Below, one piece after another: positions 1 to 5,740 of a stretch of 14,690 bases of DNA. Origin of the DNA: an uncultured beta proteobacterium (lineage in GTDB: Bacteria > Pseudomonadota > Gammaproteobacteria > Burkholderiales > SG8-39). The notes below the pieces were generated by a model. The model made no database searches, had not been told where the DNA came from, and saw nothing but the letters and a program-made list of their open reading frames with translations. Numbering within the stretch: position 1 is the first letter of the stretch; each line of letters begins with the position of its first letter. A program made the position numbers and the translations under genes. The stretch covers positions 1 through 14,690 of the forward strand of contig CADEDU010000127.1 in assembly GCA_902826155.1 (NCBI GenBank), read 5' to 3'.

Positions 1-965
1 TCGCTGCGGAAAAACTGCGCGGCAAACTGCGACGTAGTGACATTGATGGTGTTGCCCTGCTTGGCCATGGCTTCGCGCACTTCCGGCGCGGCGAACGCCT
101 GACTCACCGCCGCGTGGATGCGCGCCACATCGGCCGCGGCCATCTTCGCCGGCCCGATCACCGCGAACCAGCCCTCGACCAGATAGCCCGGCAAACCTTG
201 CTCGACCATGGTCGGAATATCGGGCGCCGCCGCTAACCGCTCTTTTGCCCCGACACCGATGGCACGCAACGCGCCGCTCTTCAGATGCTGCTGGATCGAA
301 GGCAGCGCGAGCACGCCGATTTCGACCTGGCCGCCGATCAGATCGGTGAGCATCGGACCCACACCCTTGTAGGGAATGTGCTTGGCCTCGACTTTCGCCT
401 CATCGAGGAACATCTGCGCGGCCAGGTGCAGGATGGTGCCGTTGCCCGATGATGCGTAGTTGAGCGCGCCCGGCTTGGCCTTGAGCATCGCAATCAGCTC
501 GGCGGCGTTTTTCGCCGCAACCGCCTTCGCACTGGCTACGACCACCAGCGGCGTCGAGCCGATCACCGCGATCTGCGTCACATCGGTGACCGGATCGAAT
601 GGCACCGACTTGTACACGCTCGGATAGATCACGTGATTGTTCGACACGACGCTGAGCGTCATGCCGTCGGGCGCGGCCTTCACCAGCGCATGCGTGCCGA
701 TGATGCCGCCCGCCCCGGGCTGATTCTCGATCACGATCGGATGGCCGAGTGCTTTCGACAGCGCAGGCGAAACCGTGCGAGTGATGGTGTCGACCCCCGA
801 CGCCGTGGCCACCGGCAGGATGAATCGCACCGGTCGGTCGCTCGATGTCTGCGCGAGCACAGCGCCCGCCGCGCTCAGCAACATGGCACCCATCAAGGCA
901 CCAACGAGCGCTCTTGCTTGGCCTGCACCTGGCGGCGCAGCGCGGTCGATCACATGTTCCTTCAT
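1..965 (-). CDS. Bug/TctC-family periplasmic solute-binding protein (3' end cut off by window edge)
   Basis: This is the extracytoplasmic receptor type of the tripartite tricarboxylate transporters (Bug family), which binds small carboxylates or related solutes in the periplasm. About 321 residues are present; the family is usually about 320-330, so only a short C-terminus is missing. A signal peptide spans residues 1-38, with the hydrophobic core ending in GAVLA-Q. The first ligand-loop strand (RFILPVATASGVD, about 47-59) departs from the usual PPGG loop. It is followed by the family hallmarks VIENQPGAGGIIGT, KAAPDGMTL, LNYASSGNGT and HIPYKGVGPMLTDLIGGQV. The ATG is preceded by AAGGAG (974-979) with an 8-nt spacer, which fixes the start. 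It lies 44 nt after the CoA-transferase on the same strand, so the two probably form one operon. The ligand cannot be read from the sequence. Many Bug receptors are orphans without TctA/TctB nearby, and none is visible here. Confidence 0.92.
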   Translation of the reverse strand, partial: MKEHVIDRAAPPGAGQARALVGALMGAMLLSAAGAVLAQTSSDRPVRFILPVATASGVDTITRTVSPALSKALGHPIVIENQPGAGGIIGTHALVKAAPDGMTLSVVSNNHVIYPSVYKSVPFDPVTDVTQIAVIGSTPLVVVASAKAVAAKNAAELIAMLKAKPGALNYASSGNGTILHLAAQMFLDEAKVEAKHIPYKGVGPMLTDLIGGQVEIGVLALPSIQQHLKSGALRAIGVGAKERLAAAPDIPTMVEQGLPGYLVEGWFAVIGPAKMAAADVARIHAAVSQAFAAPEVREAMAKQGNTINVTTSQFAAQFFRS

Positions 966-1009
966 CGTTGCTTCTCCTTCGTTGCTCGGTATTTCAGTGC
1001 GTGGCGATG

Positions 1010-2218
1010 CTACGCGACCGCCTTGTCGGCGAACAGCGACTCCACGTCCGCGACGCTGTAGCCGAGCGCCTCCAGCACCGCACGCGTGTGCTCGCCAGCC
1101 TTGGGCGGGTCCATTCGCACACCGAGACGCTCGCCCTGCATCGCGATCGGCAAGAGCGGCGCCTTCACCTTGTGTCCAGCGCGCTCGCCATCGGTCAGCG
1201 CGATCGGGGCGATGCCGCCGGTCGCGGCCAGATGCGGATCGTCGTACAACTCCTCGGGCCGGCGGATCGGCGCATACGGCAGGCCCACCCGTTCGAACAG
1301 TTCGCTCAGTTCGCTCGCCGAGTGGTCCTTCAAGCGCTCGCGCAGCGTTTCGAGCAGCCACGCCCGCACCTTCACCCGGTCGTTGTTGGTGGCGAGCTTC
1401 GCGTCGGCCTTGAGATCGGCAAAGCCGAGCGCATCGCAGAAGGTGTTCCATTGCGCATCGCTCACCGCCGACAGGAAGATCTGCTCGCCACCCTTGACGG
1501 TGAACACGTCGTAGACCGCCCACGGGCTGATGCGCGCGGGCATCGGCGGCGCGGGCTTGCCGGTCATCGCGTACTGCAGCATGTGCTGGCCGACCAGGAA
1601 CACGTTGTTCTCGAACAACGCGGATTGCACTTCCATGCCCTTGCCGGTGATGCCGCGCTGGATCAACGCGCCTAACACCGCGATCGCGCCGAACATTCCG
1701 CCCATGATGTCGTTGATGCTGGTGCCGGCGCGCAGCGGATCGCCCGGCCGGCCGGTCATGTACGCAAGCCCGCCCATCATCTGCACGACTTCGTCGAGCG
1801 CGGTGCGGTGCTCGTAGGGCCCGGGCAGGAAGCCCTTGAGGCTGGCGTAGATCAGCCGCGGGTTGTCGTGCGCGAGCGCGGCGTAGTCGAGCCCGTACTT
1901 GACCATCGTGCCCGGTTTGAAATTCTCGGCGACCACGTCGGCGCTGCGCGCCAGCCGGCGCGCGACCTCGGCCCCGCGCGGCCGGTGCAGGTCGATCCGG
2001 ATGCTCTTTTTGTTGCGATTGAACATCGGGAAGAAGCCGATGCCCGCGCCGAGCAGCGTGCGCGTGCGATCGCCCTCGATCGGCTCGACCTTGATCGACT
2101 CCGCGCCCATGTCGGCCAGCACCATGCCGCAGGTGGGGCCCATCACCATGTGCGTGAATTCGACGACACGCAGACCGCGCAGCGGCTGTGTCGGGACGGA
2201 GGAAGCTGTTCGGGTCAT
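1010..2218 (-). CDS. Family III CoA-transferase (CaiB/BaiF type)
   Basis: The product moves coenzyme A between carboxylic acids in the cytoplasm. It has 402 residues from the chosen start, the normal family length. Hallmarks are the N-terminal LRGLRVVEFTHMVMGP with GMVLADMGAESIKVEP (about 13-46), then RNKKSIRIDL, DVVAENFKPGTM and the segment GTSINDIMGG. In that segment Asp170 aligns with the catalytic aspartate of formyl-CoA transferase (Asp169 in Frc), which forms the acyl-anhydride. The C-terminal LPYAPIRRPEELYDDPHL is also typical. The open frame extends to an ATG at 2347, but those 43 residues are arginine-rich and unlike the family, and the homologous region begins just after the ATG at 2218. 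The ribosome site there is weak. The Bug receptor follows in the same direction, suggesting that an imported acid is activated by CoA transfer. Donor and acceptor are unknown. Confidence 0.92.
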   Translation of the reverse strand: MTRTASSVPTQPLRGLRVVEFTHMVMGPTCGMVLADMGAESIKVEPIEGDRTRTLLGAGIGFFPMFNRNKKSIRIDLHRPRGAEVARRLARSADVVAENFKPGTMVKYGLDYAALAHDNPRLIYASLKGFLPGPYEHRTALDEVVQMMGGLAYMTGRPGDPLRAGTSINDIMGGMFGAIAVLGALIQRGITGKGMEVQSALFENNVFLVGQHMLQYAMTGKPAPPMPARISPWAVYDVFTVKGGEQIFLSAVSDAQWNTFCDALGFADLKADAKLATNNDRVKVRAWLLETLRERLKDHSASELSELFERVGLPYAPIRRPEELYDDPHLAATGGIAPIALTDGERAGHKVKAPLLPIAMQGERLGVRMDPPKAGEHTRAVLEALGYSVADVESLFADKAVA

Positions 2219-2367
2219 GGCAGTCCGTGAATCCAGGCGGGGCGGCCCGCCGCGGGGCCGGCAGATTAGCGCAGAAGCGCGCCGCCGTGCCGCACGTTGG
2301 TAGCATCCCATCGGCACGCGCGTCATACTCGGGCGCGCTCGACACACCGCTCACCAGGAGATATGAC
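2219..2367. promoter_or_regulatory. Divergent intergenic region with likely promoters for both catabolic units
   Basis: These 149 bases separate the divergently read CoA-transferase (minus) and beta-hydroxyacid dehydrogenase (plus), so each unit must start transcription here or further upstream. A GC-rich self-complementary stretch lies around 2237-2262. I see no convincing -35/-10 pair at normal spacing, and no recognisable operator. A good ribosome site for the plus gene, AGGAG, sits at 2356-2360. Placement is by gene layout, not by promoter motif. Confidence 0.4.
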
Positions 2368-3294
2368 ATGAAGGTCGGATTCATCGGATTGGGTTTGATG
2401 GGCTCGTCGATGGCCCTCAACTTGCGCAAGGCAGGCTACGACGTCACCGTGTTCGACCTGCGTCGCGACGCAGCCAACCCGCATCTGGCTGCGGGCTGCA
2501 CCTGGTCCGACAGCGTCAAGGCGCTCGCCGGCGCGAGCGACGTGGTGTTCACTTCGCTGCCCGGACCGAAGGAGGTCGAAGCGGTTTCGCTCGCCGACGG
2601 CGGACTGCTCGCGAGCATGAAGAAGGGCGCGGCGTACTTCGATCTGTCCACCAACTCCCCCACCGTCGTGCGGCGCCTGCATCCGCAGTTCGCCGCGCAA
2701 GGCAAGCATCTGCTCGACGCTCCGGTAAGCGGCGGGCCGAGCGGTGCCAAGAGCGGTCGCCTCGCGCTCTGGGTCGGCGGCGAGAAGTCGGTGTTCGATG
2801 CGCACAAGAAGGCGCTCGATGCGATCGGCGATCAGGCCGCGTACATCGGCGCGATCGGCGCGGGCACGGTGGCCAAGCTCGTGCACAACATGGCGGGTTA
2901 CGCGGTGCAGACCGCGCTGGCCGAAGTGTTCACGTTGGGCGTCAAGGGCGGTGTCGATCCGCTCACGCTTTGGTCAGCAGTGCGGCAAGGCGCGGTGGGG
3001 CGCGCACGCACGTTTGACCGGCTGGGCGAGCAGTTCCTGCAAGGCAAGTTCGAGACGGCCGCGTTCGCGCTCAAGCTCGCGCATAAGGACGTCACGCTCG
3101 CCACCGAACTCGCGCGTGAACTCGGGGTGCCGATGCGACTGGCGCAACTCACCCACGCCGAGATGACCGAGGCGATGAATCGCGGCTGGGCTGACTGGGA
3201 TTCACGCGCGCCGATGATCCTGCAGACCGAGCGCGCGGGCGTGAAGATCGCCGAGCCGTCCGACAAGATCAAAACGATTCTCGAGCGGGGATGA
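2368..3294 (+). CDS. NAD(P)-dependent beta-hydroxyacid dehydrogenase (3-hydroxyisobutyrate dehydrogenase-like)
   Basis: The enzyme (308 residues) should oxidise a beta-hydroxy acid, or reduce the matching semialdehyde, with NAD(P) in the cytoplasm. The N-terminus MKVGFIGLGLMGSSMALNL carries the GxGxxG dinucleotide fold. An acidic residue, Asp30, follows beta-2 (VTVFD), which suggests NAD preference. DLSTNSPT (92-99) and DAPVSGGPSGAKSG (117-130) are substrate-loop signatures. GAGTVAKLVHN places the catalytic Lys at 170 with Asn174 beside it, and KDVTLA (240-245) is the usual C-terminal motif. The ATG at 2368 has AGGAG 7 nt upstream; the in-frame ATG at 2188 would add residues unrelated to the family and overlap the divergent gene. 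Substrate within the family (3-hydroxyisobutyrate, tartronate semialdehyde, glyoxylate or other) cannot be decided. It is divergent from the CoA-transferase/Bug pair and may belong to the same pathway. Confidence 0.92.
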   Translation: MKVGFIGLGLMGSSMALNLRKAGYDVTVFDLRRDAANPHLAAGCTWSDSVKALAGASDVVFTSLPGPKEVEAVSLADGGLLASMKKGAAYFDLSTNSPTVVRRLHPQFAAQGKHLLDAPVSGGPSGAKSGRLALWVGGEKSVFDAHKKALDAIGDQAAYIGAIGAGTVAKLVHNMAGYAVQTALAEVFTLGVKGGVDPLTLWSAVRQGAVGRARTFDRLGEQFLQGKFETAAFALKLAHKDVTLATELARELGVPMRLAQLTHAEMTEAMNRGWADWDSRAPMILQTERAGVKIAEPSDKIKTILERG

Positions 3295-3434
3295 TTGTGG
3301 CGTGCGCCGCTTTCTACGGCGTCAAACAGGGAGAGGTGCGCAGACCGGGTGCATGAAGCTGCCGGAGCAGGCGGCGGGCGCAGCACCTCCGACGGCTGCG
3401 GCCCCTCTCGGGGCTACCCTGCGCTACTCGCGCA

Positions 3435-3537
3435 GCGAGGCGGCTGCGGAATTCGGTCCTCGCTGGCAACACCGGGCGTGAATGAGTAGATCGGTGAGGG
3501 CGAGGATCCGAGAAAACCGCAGCCGACGACCCCTCGC
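3435..3537. repeat. Long imperfect inverted repeat (element A), nested stem of about 100 nt
   Basis: From outside in, the arms pair as follows. GCGAGG (3435-3440) pairs with CCTCGC (3532-3537). CGGCTGCGG (3441-3449) pairs with CCGCAGCCG (3517-3525). TCCTCGC (3457-3463) pairs with GCGAGGA (3500-3506). CACCG (3470-3474) pairs with CGGTG (3492-3496), enclosing a loop of 17 nt. Internal bulges of up to about 10 nt interrupt the stem. The order of pairing segments is colinear, as expected of one hairpin rather than chance matches. Function is unknown; candidates are a repetitive extragenic element, an RNA structure or a transcription end. Confidence 0.6.
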
Positions 3538-3787
3538 CACGCTGTGTTGCTCGGCTATGCCCGGAAGGGAAGACAGGGCCCCTTCCCCGTCTAGTGGCGC
3601 TGCGCCCGCCGCCGCCCTTCGGCTCACTCAGGGCCATTGGGATCCGGGAGCTACCGTTGCTGTGGTGAGAGGGGCGGACTCTGCCCGCACACGTGCACTC
3701 GGGTTCGCGATCTGCCAACCCTGCGCAGCTCACTAGGGGTCGAAGCACTGAGGACAATAAACCTCAATGCACCGCCCGTCGCTCCAT

Positions 3788-4035
3788 GCGTTGCGACGGG
3801 GCGATGCCCCTCCGGGCGAGCGTGGGGCGATGCCGAGGGACTCCTCGCTCGAGCGGGGCTTTAGCCCGAGGACTGTTTGAGGCCGCGCGCACATTTCGGG
3901 CCCCGGCATCATGGGGCCCCTCGTTCGCGCGGCCGAGTTCCGCAGGGCCCGATCGAGCGAGGAGTACCGAGGGTAGTCGCGTAAAGCGACCATCGTCTTC
4001 GTCTCGCCCGGAGGGGTACCGCCCCGCCGCAACGC
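3788..4035. repeat. Long near-palindromic inverted repeat (element B), about 248 nt
   Basis: The outer arms 3788-3820 and 4003-4035 are reverse complements at 30 of 33 positions, with an uninterrupted 14-bp core (CCCCTCCGGGCGAG at 3807-3820 with 4003-4016). Further in, the 13-mer at 3840-3852 (ACTCCTCGCTCGA) pairs perfectly with 3953-3965. GGCCGCGCG (3881-3889) pairs with 3926-3934. The centre is GGGCCCC (3898-3904) with 3913-3919 around an 8-nt loop. A side hairpin GTCGC/GCGAC lies at 3976-3990, and GGGCT/AGCCC lies near 3857-3868. The element starts 50 nt beyond the stop codon of the macroglobulin operon, so it could form the 3' structure of that mRNA. There is no transposase and I found no target duplication, so an IS is unlikely. 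Confidence 0.75.
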
Positions 4036-4084
4036 TCGCACGCTCAACGCGCGAGTTTTCGTTCGCGCACGCACCATCCAAGCC

Positions 4085-4891
4085 TTAGAACAAGAACGAC
4101 TTCACCGGCAGCACATCGCCGATCTTGCGCAGCGGCACCACGAACGTCTCACGCTTCTCACGCGGCGTGTTCTCGTACGTGACCAGCGTGACGCGCGCTT
4201 CGATCACGGGGACGCCACGCGCCGATTCGTCGAAGTGGTAGCCGCCGGGGCCCAGGCTGCCCCAGTAGTTCACGTACACGTGGTACGCGCCGCGTGGCGG
4301 GGCGGTGATGGTGAACACTTCGGGTCCGGGGCCATCGACACTATCGACATCCAGGCCACCGCCGCTTTGCAGCACCGGTGCCGCCCAGAACGCATGGCCG
4401 CCATCGGGCGTGAGCACGTGCATGTCGATCTCCGCGCCCGGCGCATTCCACGACAGGATGATCCGCAACTGCGCCGGCGTCTTGCCGCTGTTGGCCTCGT
4501 AGAACTGCAGACGCTTGCTCGATTTGCCGTCGCCGCTGCGTACCTCCACGCCGTTGGAGCCGGCGCCGAACGCGTAGTAGCGCGCGAAGCGTCCTTCGTC
4601 GCCGGTGTAGAGCGGCATCGCGTTGCCATTCACCACCAGCGTCGGCGGCGGACGATCCTTGCCCGCCTCCTTGATGCGCCCGAGGATCGCGGTGCGATGG
4701 CGCTGCGTACCGCGATCGATCGGCGGCGTCGGATACGCCACCGCGGTGTCGCCCGATCGATCGACCATGCCGGAGTAGTTCCAGCCGCCGCGCGGGTGCT
4801 GCAATTCGATCGGCGGGCCGGATTGAGCGATCACCGAGACCGACATCGCACTCAGCATCACGCAGACGGCACAGCGCACGAGTGGATTCAT
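4085..4891 (-). CDS. Second DUF2135 (YfaP-like) periplasmic protein, diverged paralogue
   Basis: This protein of 268 residues is the last gene of the operon and lies 13 nt after the other DUF2135 gene. A signal peptide spans residues 1-22 (ending VSVIA-Q). An Ig-like beta-sandwich segment (about 83-133) contains TLVVNGNAMPL, GRFARYYAFGAGSN and GVEVRSGDG. The DUF2135 core begins at LSWNAPGAEIDMHVLTPDG (146-164) and continues through GGGLDVD to PPRGAYHVYVNYWG. The tail is VVPLRKIGDVLPVKSFLF. The layout matches the upstream copy, so this is a tandem duplicate. It has drifted in places the upstream copy keeps: DLDLH is EIDMH, the YYGD stretch after PDG is FWAA, and GYGPE is GPGPE. Two cysteines in the signal region are not in a lipobox. 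The molecular role of DUF2135 is unknown; co-occurrence with the macroglobulin points to a periplasmic partner. Confidence 0.88.
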   Translation of the reverse strand: MNPLVRCAVCVMLSAMSVSVIAQSGPPIELQHPRGGWNYSGMVDRSGDTAVAYPTPPIDRGTQRHRTAILGRIKEAGKDRPPPTLVVNGNAMPLYTGDEGRFARYYAFGAGSNGVEVRSGDGKSSKRLQFYEANSGKTPAQLRIILSWNAPGAEIDMHVLTPDGGHAFWAAPVLQSGGGLDVDSVDGPGPEVFTITAPPRGAYHVYVNYWGSLGPGGYHFDESARGVPVIEARVTLVTYENTPREKRETFVVPLRKIGDVLPVKSFLF

Positions 4892-4904
4892 CGTTGGATC
4901 CCGA

Positions 4905-5672
4905 TCATGGATAGACGAACGACTTCACCAACGTGAGATCGCCGGCCTTGCGCATCGGCACGCGTACCACCTGACGCTTCTCGGTGGGCGTGTTCTCGCC
5001 GGTGATGATCGTCACTTCCGCTGTCGTCACAGTGTTCTCGTTCGGGCCCGAGCCGAAGTAGTTGACGAACACGTGATACGCACCGCGCACCGGCGCCGGA
5101 TTGGCGTAGATCTCCGGTCCATAGCCGGTGGTCACGTCGATGTCGAGCGCGCCGCCGTTGGCGCCTTCGCGATCGCCGTAGTACACGTGCACGCCATCGG
5201 GCGATACGACATGCAGATCGAGGTCGGTGCCGTTGGTGTCCCAGGCGAGCACGACGCGCAGCCGCGATTGCGGGCGCGACGCGTTCGTGTCGAAGAACTG
5301 CGTGCGCCGCTGCGCCTTGCCGTCGGCACTACGCACCTCGACGCTGTTGGCACCCGGACCGAACGAGTACGGCCGCTCGAACCGGCCCGTCTCGTCCACC
5401 GCGAGCGGCATCGCAATGCCATTGACGATCAACGTCGCCGGCTTGCCCTTCGGATGCTTCGCGATTGCACCGCGGATCAGTGCGCCGGCTTCATGGCCCG
5501 CTGCGTTGACCGACGATGCCGGGTAGTGCACCTCTTGCCGAAAGCCTGCCGCGCCGCCACTCTCGCGCCAACCCTGGCGCGGCGTATCGAGCGTGACCTG
5601 CGCGTGCACGACGGCAGCGAACCCCATCGCCATGATCACGCTCGCGCCGACAGGGACCATACGAATATGCAT
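4905..5672 (-). CDS. yfaP: DUF2135 periplasmic protein, YfaP
   Basis: The protein (255 residues from this start) is secreted to the periplasm by a clear signal peptide ending at VVHA-Q (residue 24/25). It has two parts. The first is an Ig-like segment (about 79-129: TLIVNGIAMPL, GRFERPYSFGPGANSVEV, ADGKAQRR). The second is the DUF2135 core (139-205: VVLAWDTNGTDLDLHVVSPDG, HVYYGD, GGALDIDV, GYGPEI, RGAYHVFVNYFG). The acidic DLDLH/PDG and GYGPE motifs are intact, so this is the orthodox copy; those residues could bind metal, but that is a guess. The ATG at 5672 has AGGA 8 nt upstream and gives a standard signal peptide. An alternative ATG at 5744 overlaps the preceding stop as ATGA and would add 24 residues. 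It follows the DUF2300 gene and precedes its paralogue. Confidence 0.9.
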   Translation of the reverse strand: MHIRMVPVGASVIMAMGFAAVVHAQVTLDTPRQGWRESGGAAGFRQEVHYPASSVNAAGHEAGALIRGAIAKHPKGKPATLIVNGIAMPLAVDETGRFERPYSFGPGANSVEVRSADGKAQRRTQFFDTNASRPQSRLRVVLAWDTNGTDLDLHVVSPDGVHVYYGDREGANGGALDIDVTTGYGPEIYANPAPVRGAYHVFVNYFGSGPNENTVTTAEVTIITGENTPTEKRQVVRVPMRKAGDLTLVKSFVYP

Positions 5673-5680
5673 TGCACGCT

Positions 5681-5684
5681 TCCT
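5681..5684 (-). promoter_or_regulatory. Ribosome binding site deciding the YfaP start
   Basis: AGGA on the minus strand sits 8 nt before the ATG at 5672 and favours that start, with its compact signal peptide, over the ATGA-overlap start at 5744. Coupled translation from 5744 remains possible. Confidence 0.5.
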
Positions 5685-5740
5685 GTCGTGACGATTGCTC
5701 ACTGACCCGCTCATCGCCGCTCTCACCGAACTCACGAAAC

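Larger units (their letters stand above)
3295..4084. other. Gene-free, structure-rich intergenic region between convergent units
   Basis: About 790 bases lie between the end of the plus-strand dehydrogenase and the end of the minus-strand macroglobulin operon. Open frames exist on both strands, but they are arginine/serine-rich, lack good ribosome sites, resemble no family I know and run straight through inverted repeats. Apart from the two long inverted repeats listed separately there are small hairpins. One is GCCCC-4nt-GGGGC at 3401-3414. Another is GGAAGGG-10nt-CCCTTCC at 3563-3586. None is followed by a T-tract, so no classical intrinsic terminator is seen. The region looks like a non-coding repetitive insertion, or a pair of such elements. 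Confidence 0.7.

Noticed and set aside
2219..2347. N-terminal extension of the CoA-transferase to ATG 2347
   Set aside because: The extra 43 residues are unlike the family and would run across the divergent control region almost to the dehydrogenase start. ATG 2218 directly precedes the family N-terminus.
3301..3325. Intrinsic terminator after the dehydrogenase (CGCCG/CGGCG hairpin)
   Set aside because: The stem is only 5 bp and no T-tract follows, so it does not meet the usual criteria.
3314..4088. Open frames on both strands in the gene-free gap (for example 3314-3757 minus, 3693-4088 plus)
   Set aside because: Arg/Ser/Pro-rich translations, no good ribosome site, and they read through inverted-repeat arms. 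Better explained as chance frames in a structured repeat.
4805..4891. Lipobox in the second DUF2135 protein (cysteines near the N-terminus)
   Set aside because: The cysteines (residues 7 and 10) lie before or inside the hydrophobic core, not after an LxxC-type cleavage site. A standard signal cleavage after VIA fits better.
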